The notes: generated by a model not told the origin, from the sequence alone. Numbered from the stretch's first letter, positions 8,760-17,930 are shown. The stretch: DNA of 64,000 nt from Flavobacterium branchiicola (GCF_018383905.1 NZ_JAGYWA010000005.1:402377-466376), one strand, 5' to 3'. Program-made: numbers and translations.

Positions 8760-9683
8760 TTAAACTTTTGGTTTTCGGATGGATTTATTAACCAGATATA
8801 TTCCGGACAAGGTTACAATACTGCCTATAATAATAGCCTGCGTGAGCATTTCTCCAAAAATAAGCGAACCTAAAATCATAGCTACAATTGGATTGATGTA
8901 TACATAAATGCTGCTGATTTCTGTTGGAAGATGTTGCAACGTATAAATGAAGGCAATAAAAGTAAGTACAGAACCGATAATTACCAGATAAGCAATTGCC
9001 CACCAGGAAACGCTTGGTATTTTATCTAAAGAAATGTTCATACCCAAAGGTTCTGTAATGCCGTAAAGTATAAAACTCGAGATAAGCATTTGAAGTCCTA
9101 AACTAAAATACGGATTAAAACTTGCTGCTTTTTTCTTTGTATGTAATATTCCGAAAGCCCATGTAATGGTTGAAACAATAGTTAACAGAATTCCGAATTG
9201 AAAATCGGGTTTAAAAAACTCTGTTAAATGATCCATGAAAATAATACAGATTCCGCCAAAACTGATTAAAATTCCGGTTAGTGCCAGTTTTGCTACTCTT
9301 TCGCCTTTAAAGAAATTAATCATAATAATCCATACAGGAAATATAGCGCTGATAATAGCGCCCAATCCCGAGCTGATGTATTTAACTCCCCAGGTACTTA
9401 AACCATTGCTGCACACAAAATTTAAAAAGGTAAGAATCAGGATTGTTCCCCATTGTTTTCCTTTTGGCCAAGGTTCTTTTTTTAAAACGAAATAGGCAAC
9501 ATACAATATTCCTCCAAAAAACTGACGAATCGTGGCTAATTGAAGTGCCGGCATATGTTTTACACCTTCTTTTGAGGCAAGCCAGGTCGTTCCCCAGGCA
9601 AAACTTACCCAACATAATGCGAGAATTGGAAATCCAATAGCTTCAATTTTTCCTGAAAAGGCATTCTGAATTTTTGCTTTCAT
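8760..9683 (-). CDS. EamA/DMT family transporter
   Basis: Inner-membrane transporter of 307 residues with ten predicted helices arranged as two EamA repeats (about residues 18-150 and 165-300). Seen motifs include the first-repeat start ALCWVSFAWGTTWLASKEGV and the repeat ends typical of drug/metabolite exporters (ISSIYVYINPIVAMILGSLIFGE). Substrates in this family range from amino acids to nucleotide precursors and cannot be assigned here. It is a single gene, with the palindromic repeat downstream and the divergent M13 peptidase gene upstream. Confidence 0.87.
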   Translation of the reverse strand: MKAKIQNAFSGKIEAIGFPILALCWVSFAWGTTWLASKEGVKHMPALQLATIRQFFGGILYVAYFVLKKEPWPKGKQWGTILILTFLNFVCSNGLSTWGVKYISSGLGAIISAIFPVWIIMINFFKGERVAKLALTGILISFGGICIIFMDHLTEFFKPDFQFGILLTIVSTITWAFGILHTKKKAASFNPYFSLGLQMLISSFILYGITEPLGMNISLDKIPSVSWWAIAYLVIIGSVLTFIAFIYTLQHLPTEISSIYVYINPIVAMILGSLIFGEMLTQAIIIGSIVTLSGIYLVNKSIRKPKV

Positions 9684-9852
9684 CCTGATTTAAATTCGAT
9701 TAGCAAATATTCCAAAAACAATTTTATTTATTGTAAGAAAAGTAAAAGTTAATTCATGAAAAGATTTAATGATTTCTATTAATCGGGTGTAATAAAAATA
9801 CTTCTTTTTGTCTATTAGAAAAATTTTAACATATAATATCAAAATTTAACAA

Positions 9853-9860
9853 TAAGTTTG
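9853..9860 (+). promoter_or_regulatory. Candidate -7 element for the M13 peptidase gene
   Basis: TAAGTTTG matches the Bacteroidota -7 consensus TAnnTTTG exactly and lies 26 bases before the start codon. No clear TTG is found 17-20 bases upstream, so the call rests on the -7 element alone. Confidence 0.4.
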
Positions 9861-9886
9861 TATTCGCACTAAAAACTTAAATAATA

Positions 9887-11947
9887 ATGAAAAGACAACT
9901 AAGCAAACCATTGTTTTGTGCTTTTTCGGTAATGTTTTCATTAACTGCCGTTAATGCTCAGGATACAACTTCAAAAGAACCGGGTATAAATGTTTCTTAC
10001 ATGGATACTAAAATTAGTCCGACTCAGGATTTTTTTAAATATGTAAACGGAGCCTGGCTAAATAAAACGGAAATCCCGAGTGACAGAACAACCTGGGGAA
10101 GTTTTAATGAGTTAATTAAAAGAACAGACAAAGATGTAATGGCTGTTTTGAAGGAAGCTTCGAAAAACCCAAGTTACAAATCGAATACAGATCAGGGAAA
10201 AGCGATTAATTTATTCAATACTTATCTGGATTCTGTTGGAAGAAATAAAAGAGGGATTGAGCCTTTAAAACCTTATTTGAAAAAAATCGACGCAATTAAA
10301 AATGTTACTGATGTTCAGAAATATTTAGTCGAAATGGAGAAAGAAGGCGGTTCTGGATTTTTTGGAATTTACATCGGAGCTGACGACAAAAACAGTTCTA
10401 AAAATTCTGTAAACCTTGCTCCAAGTCAACTTGGACTTTCAGATAAAGATTATTACGTTTCTGATGAAAAAGATTCTAAAGAAAAGCGTGCTAAATATGA
10501 ATTGCATGTAGCAAGAATGCTTCAGTTTATTGGAGAATCGCCAGAAAAAGCAAAACAAAGTGCTGCTGAAATTTTAGCTTTAGAAACAGAATTGTCTAAA
10601 CCAAGATTAAACAGAGTTGAAAGAAGAGACAGCCGTTTACAATACAACCCAATGACAGTTGCTGATATTCAAAAGTTGACTCCAGCGATAAAATGGAACG
10701 ATTATTTTACAGGTTTAGGAATTACGAAATTAGATACTGTAATCGTTTCTGAACCTAAATACATGACTGCTTTGGAAACTGTTTTTAAAGAAAACAAAGT
10801 TGCACAATGGAAAGAATATTTAAAATGGGATTTGTTAAACAGCGTTGCCAGCAAATTGACAACAGAAATTGATAATGCAAATTTTGATTTTTACAGCAAA
10901 ACATTAAGAGGTGCAATTAAACAGCTTCCTGCTGAAGAAAGAGCGCTAAATGTGGTTAATGGATCAGTTGGTGAGGCTCTTGGGAAACTTTATGTAGAAA
11001 AAGTTTTTCCTGCTGAAGCTAAAAACAAGGCAGTTGATATGATTCATAATGTTATTACGGCGTACCAAAACCGTATTAATAATTTAAGCTGGATGTCTAA
11101 AGAAACGAAGGTAAAAGCAATTGAAAAACTTAATAAAATTACAATTAAGGTTGGATACCCAGATAAATGGAAAGATTATTCTGCTCTTGAAATTAAAAGT
11201 GTTGCAGAGGGAGGAAGTTACATTGAAAATGTTAAAAACATATCGAGATGGAATTTTAAGAAAAGCATAGATAAATTGTCCAAACCAGTTGATAAAACAG
11301 AGTGGCACATGTCTCCACAAACTGTAAATGCTTATTACAATCCATCTTACAACGAGATTGTTTTCCCGGCAGCAATCTTACAGCCTCCTTTTTACAATTA
11401 TCAGGCAGATGAAGCTGTAAATTACGGTGGAATTGGTGCAGTAATTGGACATGAGATTTCACATGGTTTTGATGATTCTGGTGCACGTTATAATGCCGAG
11501 GGAAATCTTGTTGACTGGTGGACAGAAGATGATTTAAAACAATTTACAGAACTTGGAACTAAATTAGCAGATCAGTATAGTGCTTTAGAGCCATTACCTG
11601 GAATTCATGTAGATGGTAAATTTACTTTGGGTGAAAATATTGGTGATTTAGGCGGAATCAACGCTGCTTTTGATGGTTTACAATTGTACCTGAAAGCACA
11701 CGGACGTCCGGCATTAATTGACGGATTTACTCCGGAACAAAGATTCTTTATTTCCTGGGCTACCGTATGGAGAACTAAAACAAGAGATGAGGCACTTAAA
11801 AATCAAGTAAAAACAGATCCGCATTCTCCGGGAATGTACAGAGCATATGTTCCAATTCAGAACGTTGATGCTTTTTACGACGCTTTCGCAATCAAGAAAG
11901 GGGATAAAATGTATATTGAGCCAGAAAAACGAGTTAAAATCTGGTAG
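9887..11947 (+). CDS. M13 family metallopeptidase (neprilysin/PepO-like)
   Basis: Secreted zinc endopeptidase of 686 residues. A signal peptide ends near ALTAVNAQD (about residue 25), followed by the M13 N-terminal domain starting MDTKISPTQDFFKYVNGAW. The catalytic domain shows NAYYNP (substrate binding), HEISH (about residues 521-525, zinc ligands and Glu) and ENIGDLGG (third zinc ligand Glu, about residue 583). It ends at the typical RVKIW, a variant of the usual C-terminal CxVW. It probably degrades peptides in the periplasm. A hairpin at 11957-11984 terminates it. Confidence 0.95.
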   Translation: MKRQLSKPLFCAFSVMFSLTAVNAQDTTSKEPGINVSYMDTKISPTQDFFKYVNGAWLNKTEIPSDRTTWGSFNELIKRTDKDVMAVLKEASKNPSYKSNTDQGKAINLFNTYLDSVGRNKRGIEPLKPYLKKIDAIKNVTDVQKYLVEMEKEGGSGFFGIYIGADDKNSSKNSVNLAPSQLGLSDKDYYVSDEKDSKEKRAKYELHVARMLQFIGESPEKAKQSAAEILALETELSKPRLNRVERRDSRLQYNPMTVADIQKLTPAIKWNDYFTGLGITKLDTVIVSEPKYMTALETVFKENKVAQWKEYLKWDLLNSVASKLTTEIDNANFDFYSKTLRGAIKQLPAEERALNVVNGSVGEALGKLYVEKVFPAEAKNKAVDMIHNVITAYQNRINNLSWMSKETKVKAIEKLNKITIKVGYPDKWKDYSALEIKSVAEGGSYIENVKNISRWNFKKSIDKLSKPVDKTEWHMSPQTVNAYYNPSYNEIVFPAAILQPPFYNYQADEAVNYGGIGAVIGHEISHGFDDSGARYNAEGNLVDWWTEDDLKQFTELGTKLADQYSALEPLPGIHVDGKFTLGENIGDLGGINAAFDGLQLYLKAHGRPALIDGFTPEQRFFISWATVWRTKTRDEALKNQVKTDPHSPGMYRAYVPIQNVDAFYDAFAIKKGDKMYIEPEKRVKIW

Positions 11948-11956
11948 ACTTATATT

Positions 11957-11984
11957 AAAAACGGCGCTTATTAAGCGCCGTTTT
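11957..11984. terminator. Bidirectional terminator
   Basis: A 12- to 13-bp stem AAAACGGCGCTTA / TAAGCGCCGTTTT with almost no loop, A-run before and T-run after. It sits between the converging M13 peptidase and GyrI-like genes and can serve both. Confidence 0.85.
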
Positions 11985-11989
11985 CATTT

Positions 11990-12439
11990 TTATTCAATAG
12001 CGATATAAATATCAACTTCAGCATTTTCAGGGTTGTTGGCTTTTTCTCCATAAACTTCAAAATCAGTTGTAAAAGATCTTTTTAAATCTGAATTCCAAAT
12101 TTTTATCCATTCATCAAAAACGATTCCGTCAGAAAGTCTCCCATTTACAATATATCTTTCGTAAGAGGTTTGTTCAATTACTTTTCCTGTCATTCCTTCC
12201 GGAATATCATTTAAACTTTTTACGGCACATCCAATAATCGTTGTGTAAGGTTTGGTATGATCTTTTTCATAATCAGTATAAAGGCAAATGATATCTTGAG
12301 AAGTTTTATTGGGAATTTTTTCTGCAATTGCTTCCGTTATAAAAGTATTCCAAAGTACTGGAATGTCTTGTCCTGATTGTCCGTTTTCATTTGTTGTTCT
12401 AACCGAAATACCAATTACATTGAATTTTTGAGTATACAT
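11990..12439 (-). CDS. GyrI-like / effector-binding domain protein
   Basis: Stand-alone effector-binding domain of 149 residues, the fold shared by the C-terminal part of AraC-type regulators such as Rob and by GyrI/SbmC. It begins FNVIGISVRT and contains PYTTIIGCAVKSLNDIPEGM and a late FDEWIKIWNSDLKR, the usual arrangement of this fold. There is no DNA-binding domain. Such proteins bind small hydrophobic molecules or act as inhibitors; the ligand is unknown. It is monocistronic and convergent with the M13 peptidase gene. Confidence 0.75.
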   Translation of the reverse strand: MYTQKFNVIGISVRTTNENGQSGQDIPVLWNTFITEAIAEKIPNKTSQDIICLYTDYEKDHTKPYTTIIGCAVKSLNDIPEGMTGKVIEQTSYERYIVNGRLSDGIVFDEWIKIWNSDLKRSFTTDFEVYGEKANNPENAEVDIYIAIE

Positions 12440-12532
12440 TTCTTTAAATTTATGATTAATGAATCAAAGTTAAAATGAACTGGTGACAATGGTATGTCAG
12501 TAGTTCGTAAAGATTTTAAAATTTAAGGCATA

Positions 12533-12560
12533 AAAAATGGCGCAAATCTGCACCATTTTT
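12533..12560 (-). terminator. Terminator of the hemB-cytochrome c transcript
   Basis: Stem AAAAATGG / CCATTTTT with a further GCA/TGC inner pairing and flanking A/T runs, 24 bases beyond the stop of the cytochrome c gene. Symmetric, so it could also work from the other strand. Confidence 0.7.
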
Positions 12561-12584
12561 ATTTGAGTAATATAAATTAGTCAA

Positions 12585-12992
12585 TTATTTCAAATTACTG
12601 TAAATATATGCTTCAATTGCTTTTAATTCATCATCAGACATTGCCTGAGTTATTGGCAGATTGGTTTTCATTACCGAAAACTGACTTGGGTCTACAATTG
12701 GTTCAGCATTTCCTTTTAAGAAAGTAACAATATCACCCTTTTTGTCTTTGTATGTTTTCCCGATTTCTTTAATGCTTGGTCCAATAACTTTTTGATCCGG
12801 CTGATGACAGGAAACACAGTTTCCGCTTCCTTCAAAAATTTCCTTTCCTAAATCTTCCGGTGTTTTGGCTTTCGCTGATTCACCTTCAGAAGAATCAGTT
12901 GTAATTTCAGTTGCTTTTCCAAAAGGTTCCTGACTTTCTTTTTTACAAGATGCAAAAGCTAAAACTGCTGCTAAGAATACTATTTTTTTCAT
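12585..12992 (-). CDS. Cytochrome c lipoprotein
   Basis: Small periplasmic c-type cytochrome of 135 residues anchored as a lipoprotein (signal MKKIVFLAAVLAFASC, Cys16). The heme motif CVSCH lies at about residues 58-62, preceded by the usual GKEIFEGSGN, with a probable axial Met in MKTNLP near residue 110. It is translated right after hemB (one base between stop and start). An electron transfer role is likely. Its place at the end of a heme synthesis transcript fits a product that consumes heme. Confidence 0.88.
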   Translation of the reverse strand: MKKIVFLAAVLAFASCKKESQEPFGKATEITTDSSEGESAKAKTPEDLGKEIFEGSGNCVSCHQPDQKVIGPSIKEIGKTYKDKKGDIVTFLKGNAEPIVDPSQFSVMKTNLPITQAMSDDELKAIEAYIYSNLK

Positions 12993-12993
12993 T

Positions 12994-13986
12994 TTATCTA
13001 TTTAAAATTACAGCAGCTTCTTTTGCAAAATAAGTAGAGATAATACTCGCTCCCGCACGCTTAATGCAATAAAGTTGCTCTATCATAATTTTGTCATGAT
13101 CTAACCATCCTCTTTCTGCTGCGGCCTTTACCATAGCGTACTCACCAGATACCTGATAAACTGCAACTGGCACATGAACGGCATTTTTTACCTCACGAAC
13201 AATGTCTAAATAAGCCATTCCCGGTTTTACCATAACGATATCTGCACCCTCTTCAACATCTAATAATGCTTCGCGAATTCCTTCAATTCTGTTGGCATAA
13301 TCCATTTGATAGGTCTTCTTATCTTTTGGGATATTTTGAGAATCTACCGGAGCAGAATCTAAAGCATCACGAAATGGTCCGTAAAACGCAGAAGCATATT
13401 TTGCGCTGTAACTCATAATACCAACATTATGGTGTCCGTTTTCTTCCAATGCTTTTCTAATAGCCAAAACCCTTCCGTCCATCATATCACTTGGTGCCAC
13501 AAAATCAGCTCCAGCTTCAGCATGACTTAAACTCATTCTTGTTAAAGCATCAACAGTTGCGTCGTTTATTAATTGACCATTTTCAATGATTCCATCGTGA
13601 CCATAAATCGAATACGGATCTAAAGCTACATCTGGCATTACAATCATTTCCGGAACAGCATCTTTAATTGCGCGGATAGTTTGTTGCATTAAACCATCTT
13701 TATTCCAGGCTTCAACACCTTTATTATCTTTTAGACTGTCGCTTACTTTTACGTAGATATTAACGGCCTTAATTCCTAAATCCCAAGCTTCTTTTACTTC
13801 TTTAATCGTATTGTCTAATGAATGACGATAAATTCCCGGCATTGACGGTATAGCAACTTTTACGTCTTTTCCTTCGGCAACAAACATAGGAAGCATAAAA
13901 TCCTGCGGACTTAAGCTGGTTTCGCGAACTAAAGATCGAATAGATTCGTTGGTTCTTAAACGACGGTTTCTCTGTAATGGGAACAT
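12994..13986 (-). CDS. hemB: Delta-aminolevulinic acid dehydratase (porphobilinogen synthase)
   Basis: Condenses two 5-aminolevulinate molecules into porphobilinogen in the cytoplasm. The two active-site lysine blocks are seen: YSAKYASAFYGPFRDA (about residue 195) and VMVKPGMAYLD (about residue 250). The metal segment reads DVALDPYSIYGHDG (about 119-132) and lacks the cysteines of zinc-dependent enzymes, so this is the Mg2+/K+-type enzyme. Length 330 is normal. It lies in the minus-strand heme cluster, downstream of hemF and a DUF4421 gene, and immediately before the cytochrome c gene. Confidence 0.96.
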   Translation of the reverse strand: MFPLQRNRRLRTNESIRSLVRETSLSPQDFMLPMFVAEGKDVKVAIPSMPGIYRHSLDNTIKEVKEAWDLGIKAVNIYVKVSDSLKDNKGVEAWNKDGLMQQTIRAIKDAVPEMIVMPDVALDPYSIYGHDGIIENGQLINDATVDALTRMSLSHAEAGADFVAPSDMMDGRVLAIRKALEENGHHNVGIMSYSAKYASAFYGPFRDALDSAPVDSQNIPKDKKTYQMDYANRIEGIREALLDVEEGADIVMVKPGMAYLDIVREVKNAVHVPVAVYQVSGEYAMVKAAAERGWLDHDKIMIEQLYCIKRAGASIISTYFAKEAAVILNR

Positions 13987-14039
13987 AATATTTTAAATTT
14001 TAATTTTTTATACGGAAGATTATAGCGTTTTAGCGGGCT

Positions 14040-14978
14040 CTATAATCCTATTTTATCATTTACTTTATCATAAACTTGTTTCACTTTTTTTGGCGGATCA
14101 AATCGATATCCTACAGAAAGTTTTAAAGTAGCAATATTGTCATTTAATCTCGGGTCAACTTTATCATCCTGAAGAAAACTTACTGAATTAAGAGTCGCAA
14201 AACCAAAGAAACGATCATTATTATAAGCTAACTTTAAATTGAAATCTGCCTGATACAAAGCTGAGGTATCTCCGTCAACATCATTAATTCCGGCACCAAA
14301 TGCAAGTCCGGCACCAATTAGAACCCTGTCGCTAATGACAAAGTTGTAAAAATAAGAAGGAGCCAATGTAAAAACATAAATATCACCGGGTGATGAATTT
14401 GGAGTGTTTAAGTCCAGATTGGTATAATAGAAAGAAAAAGTCGGAATAAAACTTCCGGAACTTTTTGTTTGCCACTCATTTTGACTTACCAGTGTTTTAA
14501 AAGAGAATTTATCATTGAAAACATAAGCCGTAGATCCCCCAATTTTTGTGGTGCGCATATGCGGCAGTTGAACAGTAAAATTATCATCACTTACATAAAA
14601 TCCTTTTTGATTGATAAAAGTGAACGACTGAATCCATTTCTTGTAATAAAAACGGGTATTGAAATTGAAATGCTTTGAATTGGAATCGCCTTTGTTTTTT
14701 CCTAGAAATTTAGGAGCAAAACCAACAGTAACATCAATGATTTTATAGTTTAGATTAAAACCAATCTGTTCTCTTCTGTTCGGAATTAGGTTAAGATATA
14801 TTTTAGGCTCCTGATTGTCTGAAGCAATCTGAAAACTATTTGAAGTGTCCAGATAATAAACACTGGCGGTAATTTTATCGCTATAAGATTTAAAATACGG
14901 ATTCTGCAAAGTATCGTTTTGAGCAAAACACCCAAAAATACTGGCAAAAAATAATATGTAAATCAACTTTAGATCCAT
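14040..14978 (-). CDS. DUF4421 family outer-membrane-like protein
   Basis: Predicted exported beta-rich protein of 312 residues. The signal peptide is MDLKLIYILFFASIFGCFAQ, followed by alternating hydrophobic strands rich in aromatic residues, as in an outer-membrane beta-barrel. This matches the DUF4421 family, of unknown function. An upstream ATG at 15053 would give an extra basic 25 residues inside hemF; the ATG at 14978, overlapping the hemF stop by 10 bases, gives a clean signal peptide and is preferred. It sits between hemF and hemB. Confidence 0.75.
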   Translation of the reverse strand: MDLKLIYILFFASIFGCFAQNDTLQNPYFKSYSDKITASVYYLDTSNSFQIASDNQEPKIYLNLIPNRREQIGFNLNYKIIDVTVGFAPKFLGKNKGDSNSKHFNFNTRFYYKKWIQSFTFINQKGFYVSDDNFTVQLPHMRTTKIGGSTAYVFNDKFSFKTLVSQNEWQTKSSGSFIPTFSFYYTNLDLNTPNSSPGDIYVFTLAPSYFYNFVISDRVLIGAGLAFGAGINDVDGDTSALYQADFNLKLAYNNDRFFGFATLNSVSFLQDDKVDPRLNDNIATLKLSVGYRFDPPKKVKQVYDKVNDKIGL

Positions 14979-15871
14979 TCGCGCGGATTTTCTAATACGT
15001 TTATCAGTTTTTCTTCTTCGCTTCCAGCTTCCGCGTGATGATCGTAAACCCATTGTACGTGCGGAGGAAGACTCATTAAAATACTTTCAATTCTTCCGTT
15101 GGTTTTTAAACCGAATAAAGTTCCCTTGTCATGGACCAGATTGAACTCAACATAACGGCCACGGCGAATTTCCTGCCAGGTTCTTTGTTCCGGTGCATAA
15201 GGGAGATTTTTTCTTCTTTCCACAATCGGTACATAAGCTTCAAGGAAACTATTTCCAACTTCGGTTACAAAATCGTACCAGTTTTCCATAGACATTTGCT
15301 CATTTGCTTTGCAATAATCAAAGAACAAACCACCAAGTCCGCGGGCTTCATTTCGGTGTGCATTCCAAAAATAAGAATCACATTGTTTTTTATATTTTGG
15401 ATAAAATTCCGGATTGTGTTTATCGCAAGCCGTTTTACAAGTTTGATGAAAGTGGATTCCATCTTCTTCAAACAAATAATAAGGTGTTAAATCTTGTCCG
15501 CCGCCAAACCATTGTTGGATTATATTTCCTGATTCGTCGTACATTTCGAAATATCGCCAATTGGCGTGCACAGTAGGAACCATTGGGTTTTTCGGATGAA
15601 GAACCAAACTTAATCCACAGGCAAAGAAATCGGCTTCACCAACATTGAACATCTTTTGCATTGTTTCCGGAAGTTTTCCGTGAACAGCTGAAATGTTTAC
15701 ACCGCCTTTTTCGAAAACTGCACCATTTTCAATAACACGTGTTCTTCCACCACCGCCTTCAGGGCGTTTCCACAAATCCTGACGGAATTTTGCAGTTCCG
15801 TCAACCGCTTCTAGTCCCGCACAGATTTGATCTTGTAATTGTTGTATGTAGGCGTAAAATTTATCTTTCAT
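14969..15871 (-). CDS. hemF: Coproporphyrinogen III oxidase, oxygen-dependent
   Basis: Cytoplasmic enzyme converting coproporphyrinogen III to protoporphyrinogen IX with O2. Recognised by the HemF blocks GGGGRTRVI (about residue 38), WFGGGQDLTPYYLFEED and HRNEARGLGGLFFDYC, all at family spacing. Start chosen at 15871 (MKDKFYAYIQQLQ), giving 300 residues; earlier in-frame ATGs at 15886 and 15919 lie further inside the upstream hypothetical gene. It overlaps both neighbours (11 bases upstream, 10 downstream), suggesting coupled translation. Use of HemF fits an aerobic lifestyle. Confidence 0.95.
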   Translation of the reverse strand: MKDKFYAYIQQLQDQICAGLEAVDGTAKFRQDLWKRPEGGGGRTRVIENGAVFEKGGVNISAVHGKLPETMQKMFNVGEADFFACGLSLVLHPKNPMVPTVHANWRYFEMYDESGNIIQQWFGGGQDLTPYYLFEEDGIHFHQTCKTACDKHNPEFYPKYKKQCDSYFWNAHRNEARGLGGLFFDYCKANEQMSMENWYDFVTEVGNSFLEAYVPIVERRKNLPYAPEQRTWQEIRRGRYVEFNLVHDKGTLFGLKTNGRIESILMSLPPHVQWVYDHHAEAGSEEEKLINVLENPREWI

Positions 15872-16298
15872 AATTTTGTTTTTCATTTTCAGGCAGACTA
15901 TCATAATATTTGAATGCAATATTCATATCAAATACTATTGTAGTATCTTTCTTAAAGATCTTTATAAATCTTGAATTTGCTTTTTTTGATATTGAATCAC
16001 CTATTTCAGCTTTTTCCCAAATAATCGAACCAAATATTTTGCTTGAATCCTTTAATGTAAATTTAGGGGACATATGGTTATCTTTATCTAAATATTTTTT
16101 TACAATTAATCCAGAAAATTTTTCACCAAACATCCTTCTATATGCGTCTTTACTCATTTTTGCTTCGTTTGAAAAATAGGAACAGGTGCTAACAAATATT
16201 GAAAAAAAGAGCATAATAAAAAAACCTTGATATATTGGGCTTAATTTTTCAAATTTAAAATCAAGAACGGCTGTTAAAATATTTTCAAATGACGACAT
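15861..16298 (-). CDS. Hypothetical single-span membrane protein
   Basis: Protein of 145 residues with one hydrophobic segment (GFFIMLFFSIFVSTCSYF, about 25-42) and a soluble, Lys-rich C-terminal part containing a beta-strand-rich region (about 60-130). I do not recognise a family. It overlaps the hemF start by 11 bases, so it probably shares that transcript, but nothing in the sequence ties it to heme synthesis. Confidence 0.6.
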   Translation of the reverse strand: MSSFENILTAVLDFKFEKLSPIYQGFFIMLFFSIFVSTCSYFSNEAKMSKDAYRRMFGEKFSGLIVKKYLDKDNHMSPKFTLKDSSKIFGSIIWEKAEIGDSISKKANSRFIKIFKKDTTIVFDMNIAFKYYDSLPENEKQNYER

Positions 16299-16304
16299 TG
16301 ATTT

Positions 16305-16853
16305 TTATTTCATGATTAAATATTCTGATTTAAGCAAACCGAAATAAACAGTATTTTCCAAAGTACCGTCACCATTTCTAAATTCGTCTCTTAAAATTCC
16401 TTCTTGTTTAAAATTGTGTTTTAATGCAACACGCTGACTGGCGAAGTTTATTTCAGATGTACAGATAAAAACCTTGTTCATCATTAATTCATTAAAGCAA
16501 AAATCAAGCGCATGAGCAACTAGTTTTGATGTAATTCCTTTGCCTTGGTAATCTTCATCAGTAAAATAACCGAGCTCACATTTAGAAATGCGATAATGGA
16601 TTGATTTTATGCATAAATAACCAATCAAATTATTGGTTTGGACATCTCGTGCATAAAAATGAAAACCTTCTTTCTTTTCCTCTTTTTCAAGGCTGACTGA
16701 AATGAAGTTTTCTGCTTTTTCTAAAGAATCAGAATTAACTAATGTTACGGGAAAAGTTTTCTCGATATGATTTATATTCTTATCAATTAGTTTGTAGAAC
16801 TCTTCTGGAAGAATATTTTCAATGCGTTCTGTTTTCCAATCCGTAAAACTCAT
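16305..16853 (-). CDS. GNAT family N-acetyltransferase (RimJ/RimL-like)
   Basis: Acetyl-CoA-dependent acetyltransferase of 182 residues. The GNAT core is visible: LIGYLCIKSIHYRISKCELG, then GYFTDEDYQGKGITSKLV carrying the acetyl-CoA binding Q-G-K-G-I loop, and a C-terminal N-x-x-S-x-R-V-A segment (NFASQRVALKHNF) that resembles RimL/SpeG-like enzymes. The substrate could be a ribosomal protein N-terminus or a small amine. It lies in a run of small non-heme genes between the broken transposase and hemF; gaps on either side are only 2-6 bases. Confidence 0.85.
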   Translation of the reverse strand: MSFTDWKTERIENILPEEFYKLIDKNINHIEKTFPVTLVNSDSLEKAENFISVSLEKEEKKEGFHFYARDVQTNNLIGYLCIKSIHYRISKCELGYFTDEDYQGKGITSKLVAHALDFCFNELMMNKVFICTSEINFASQRVALKHNFKQEGILRDEFRNGDGTLENTVYFGLLKSEYLIMK

Positions 16854-16855
16854 TT

Positions 16856-17230
16856 CTATTTGTTTTTTAGTGAAGTAATCTTAGTATTTATCCCAAAAGA
16901 GAAAACTTTGCTTTCTTGCTGGATATATTGATAAATGGCTAAAACTTTATTTTTCAAATTATAATCGGATTTTGAAAATTCTAATAAAATATCTCCGAAT
17001 TGTTCCAATTGTTCCCAATCAAAGTTAAGAGGAATTAGTCTTGTGATAAAATCTTCATTAGAATTATCAACTAAATCCCCAATATTTAAACCAAATTCTT
17101 TTAATTGATTTTCAATTTCTGCCTTTTGCAAAGCATTTAAGGGATAAGGGACAAAAACAAGTGTTCGTAACGTTTTGAGAACGTTATCGATTCTAATTTT
17201 TTCTTCGTCTCTTAAACCTTTGTTGAGCAT
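16856..17230 (-). CDS. Hypothetical protein, 124 aa
   Basis: Soluble, mostly helical protein of 124 residues, with the sequence TLRTLVFVPYPLNALQKAEI near the N-terminus and a charged helical C-terminus. I do not recognise it. It ends 2 bases before the GNAT gene starts, so the two are probably co-transcribed. The 125-base gap between its start and the end of the transposase remnant holds a hairpin doublet. Confidence 0.55.
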   Translation of the reverse strand: MLNKGLRDEEKIRIDNVLKTLRTLVFVPYPLNALQKAEIENQLKEFGLNIGDLVDNSNEDFITRLIPLNFDWEQLEQFGDILLEFSKSDYNLKNKVLAIYQYIQQESKVFSFGINTKITSLKNK

Positions 17231-17249
17231 AATTGTTTTTTTTCGTTTT

Positions 17250-17344
17250 CCTGCAAGGTTTTCAAAACCTTTTAGGTATCAATTGGTTGCTGTATTTAGA
17301 GAATTTTCTTATTTAGATCTACAAGGTTTTGAAAACCTTGCAGG
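17250..17344. repeat. REP-like hairpin doublet 1 (3' side of transposase remnant)
   Basis: Two hairpins in opposite orientation: 17250-17276 (CCTGCAAGGTTTTCAAAACC and on to TTTTAGG) and 17319-17344 (CTACAAGGTTTTGAAAACCT and on to TGCAGG), with 42 bases between. The right-hand hairpin ends 11 bases from the stop of the transposase remnant. Same family as 17931-18019 and 19077-19154. Confidence 0.85.
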
Positions 17345-17355
17345 ACGAAACGAGA

Positions 17356-17908
17356 TCATTCAAAAGTATAAGTTTCATTTAAAAAATCATTCTTTTGATT
17401 ATGACAAAAGATAAAGTTTTCAATGTCGCCAAATAAATTTATAATTTCTTCTCTTTCTATTTTTGTTTCTTTATCCGACAAATACGCGTGATAAGATGAA
17501 AACCTGAAACTTCTGAAATCTAAATCAAAATGATATTTAGGATTCAAATGAACATAAATGATCAGTCGTTTTAAATAAGTTTCGTCATTTAGTTTTATTC
17601 TTTTGAAATGCTTTTCGAATAAACTTCCTGTTCTATTGATCTGTTTGTTGAATGCTTTTGCATACGAATTAAATAAATTTGAAAATGCCTGAGTAACTTC
17701 TTTTTCTTCAACATTCAAACGAATAACCAAATGAAAGTGATTGTTCATTAAACAATTAGGCAAAAATTGAAATTTTATTTTCTGCATATTTGGCTAATTG
17801 TTTTAAGAAATAGAGCTTATTTGAATCATTTTCAAAAATAGTTGTTCCGTTAATTCCTCGATTATAAATATGATAATAACAATCCTTTTCTAAAACTTCT
17901 AACTTCAT
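17356..17908 (-). pseudogene. REP-associated (RAYT-type) Y1 transposase, frameshifted
   Basis: HUH/Y1 single-strand DNA transposase remnant. The first frame starts at ATG 17908 with the family N-terminus YYHIYNRGINGTTIF and runs 50 codons to a TAA at 17756-17758. The protein then continues in another frame with LMNNHFHLVIRL, which carries the HxH metal motif, NSYAKAFNKQINRTGSLFEK and YVHLNP with a candidate tyrosine region. Removing one A at about 17756-17757 restores the family consensus FAYCLMNNHFH, so one inserted base explains the break. Hairpin doublets sit 11 bases beyond its 3' end and 22 bases before its 5' end. The full product would be about 184 residues. Probably inactive, unless the frameshift is bypassed or is a sequence error. 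Confidence 0.82.
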
Positions 17909-17930
17909 ATTGCAATTCTGTTACGCAGGT

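Noticed and set aside
14979..15053. Longer start for the DUF4421 protein
   Set aside because: It would add a basic segment before a clear signal peptide and overlap hemF by 85 bases.
17356..17787. Intact 143-residue transposase
   Set aside because: It lacks the conserved N-terminal YHIYNRG block, which is present upstream in another frame, so it is the larger part of a split gene.
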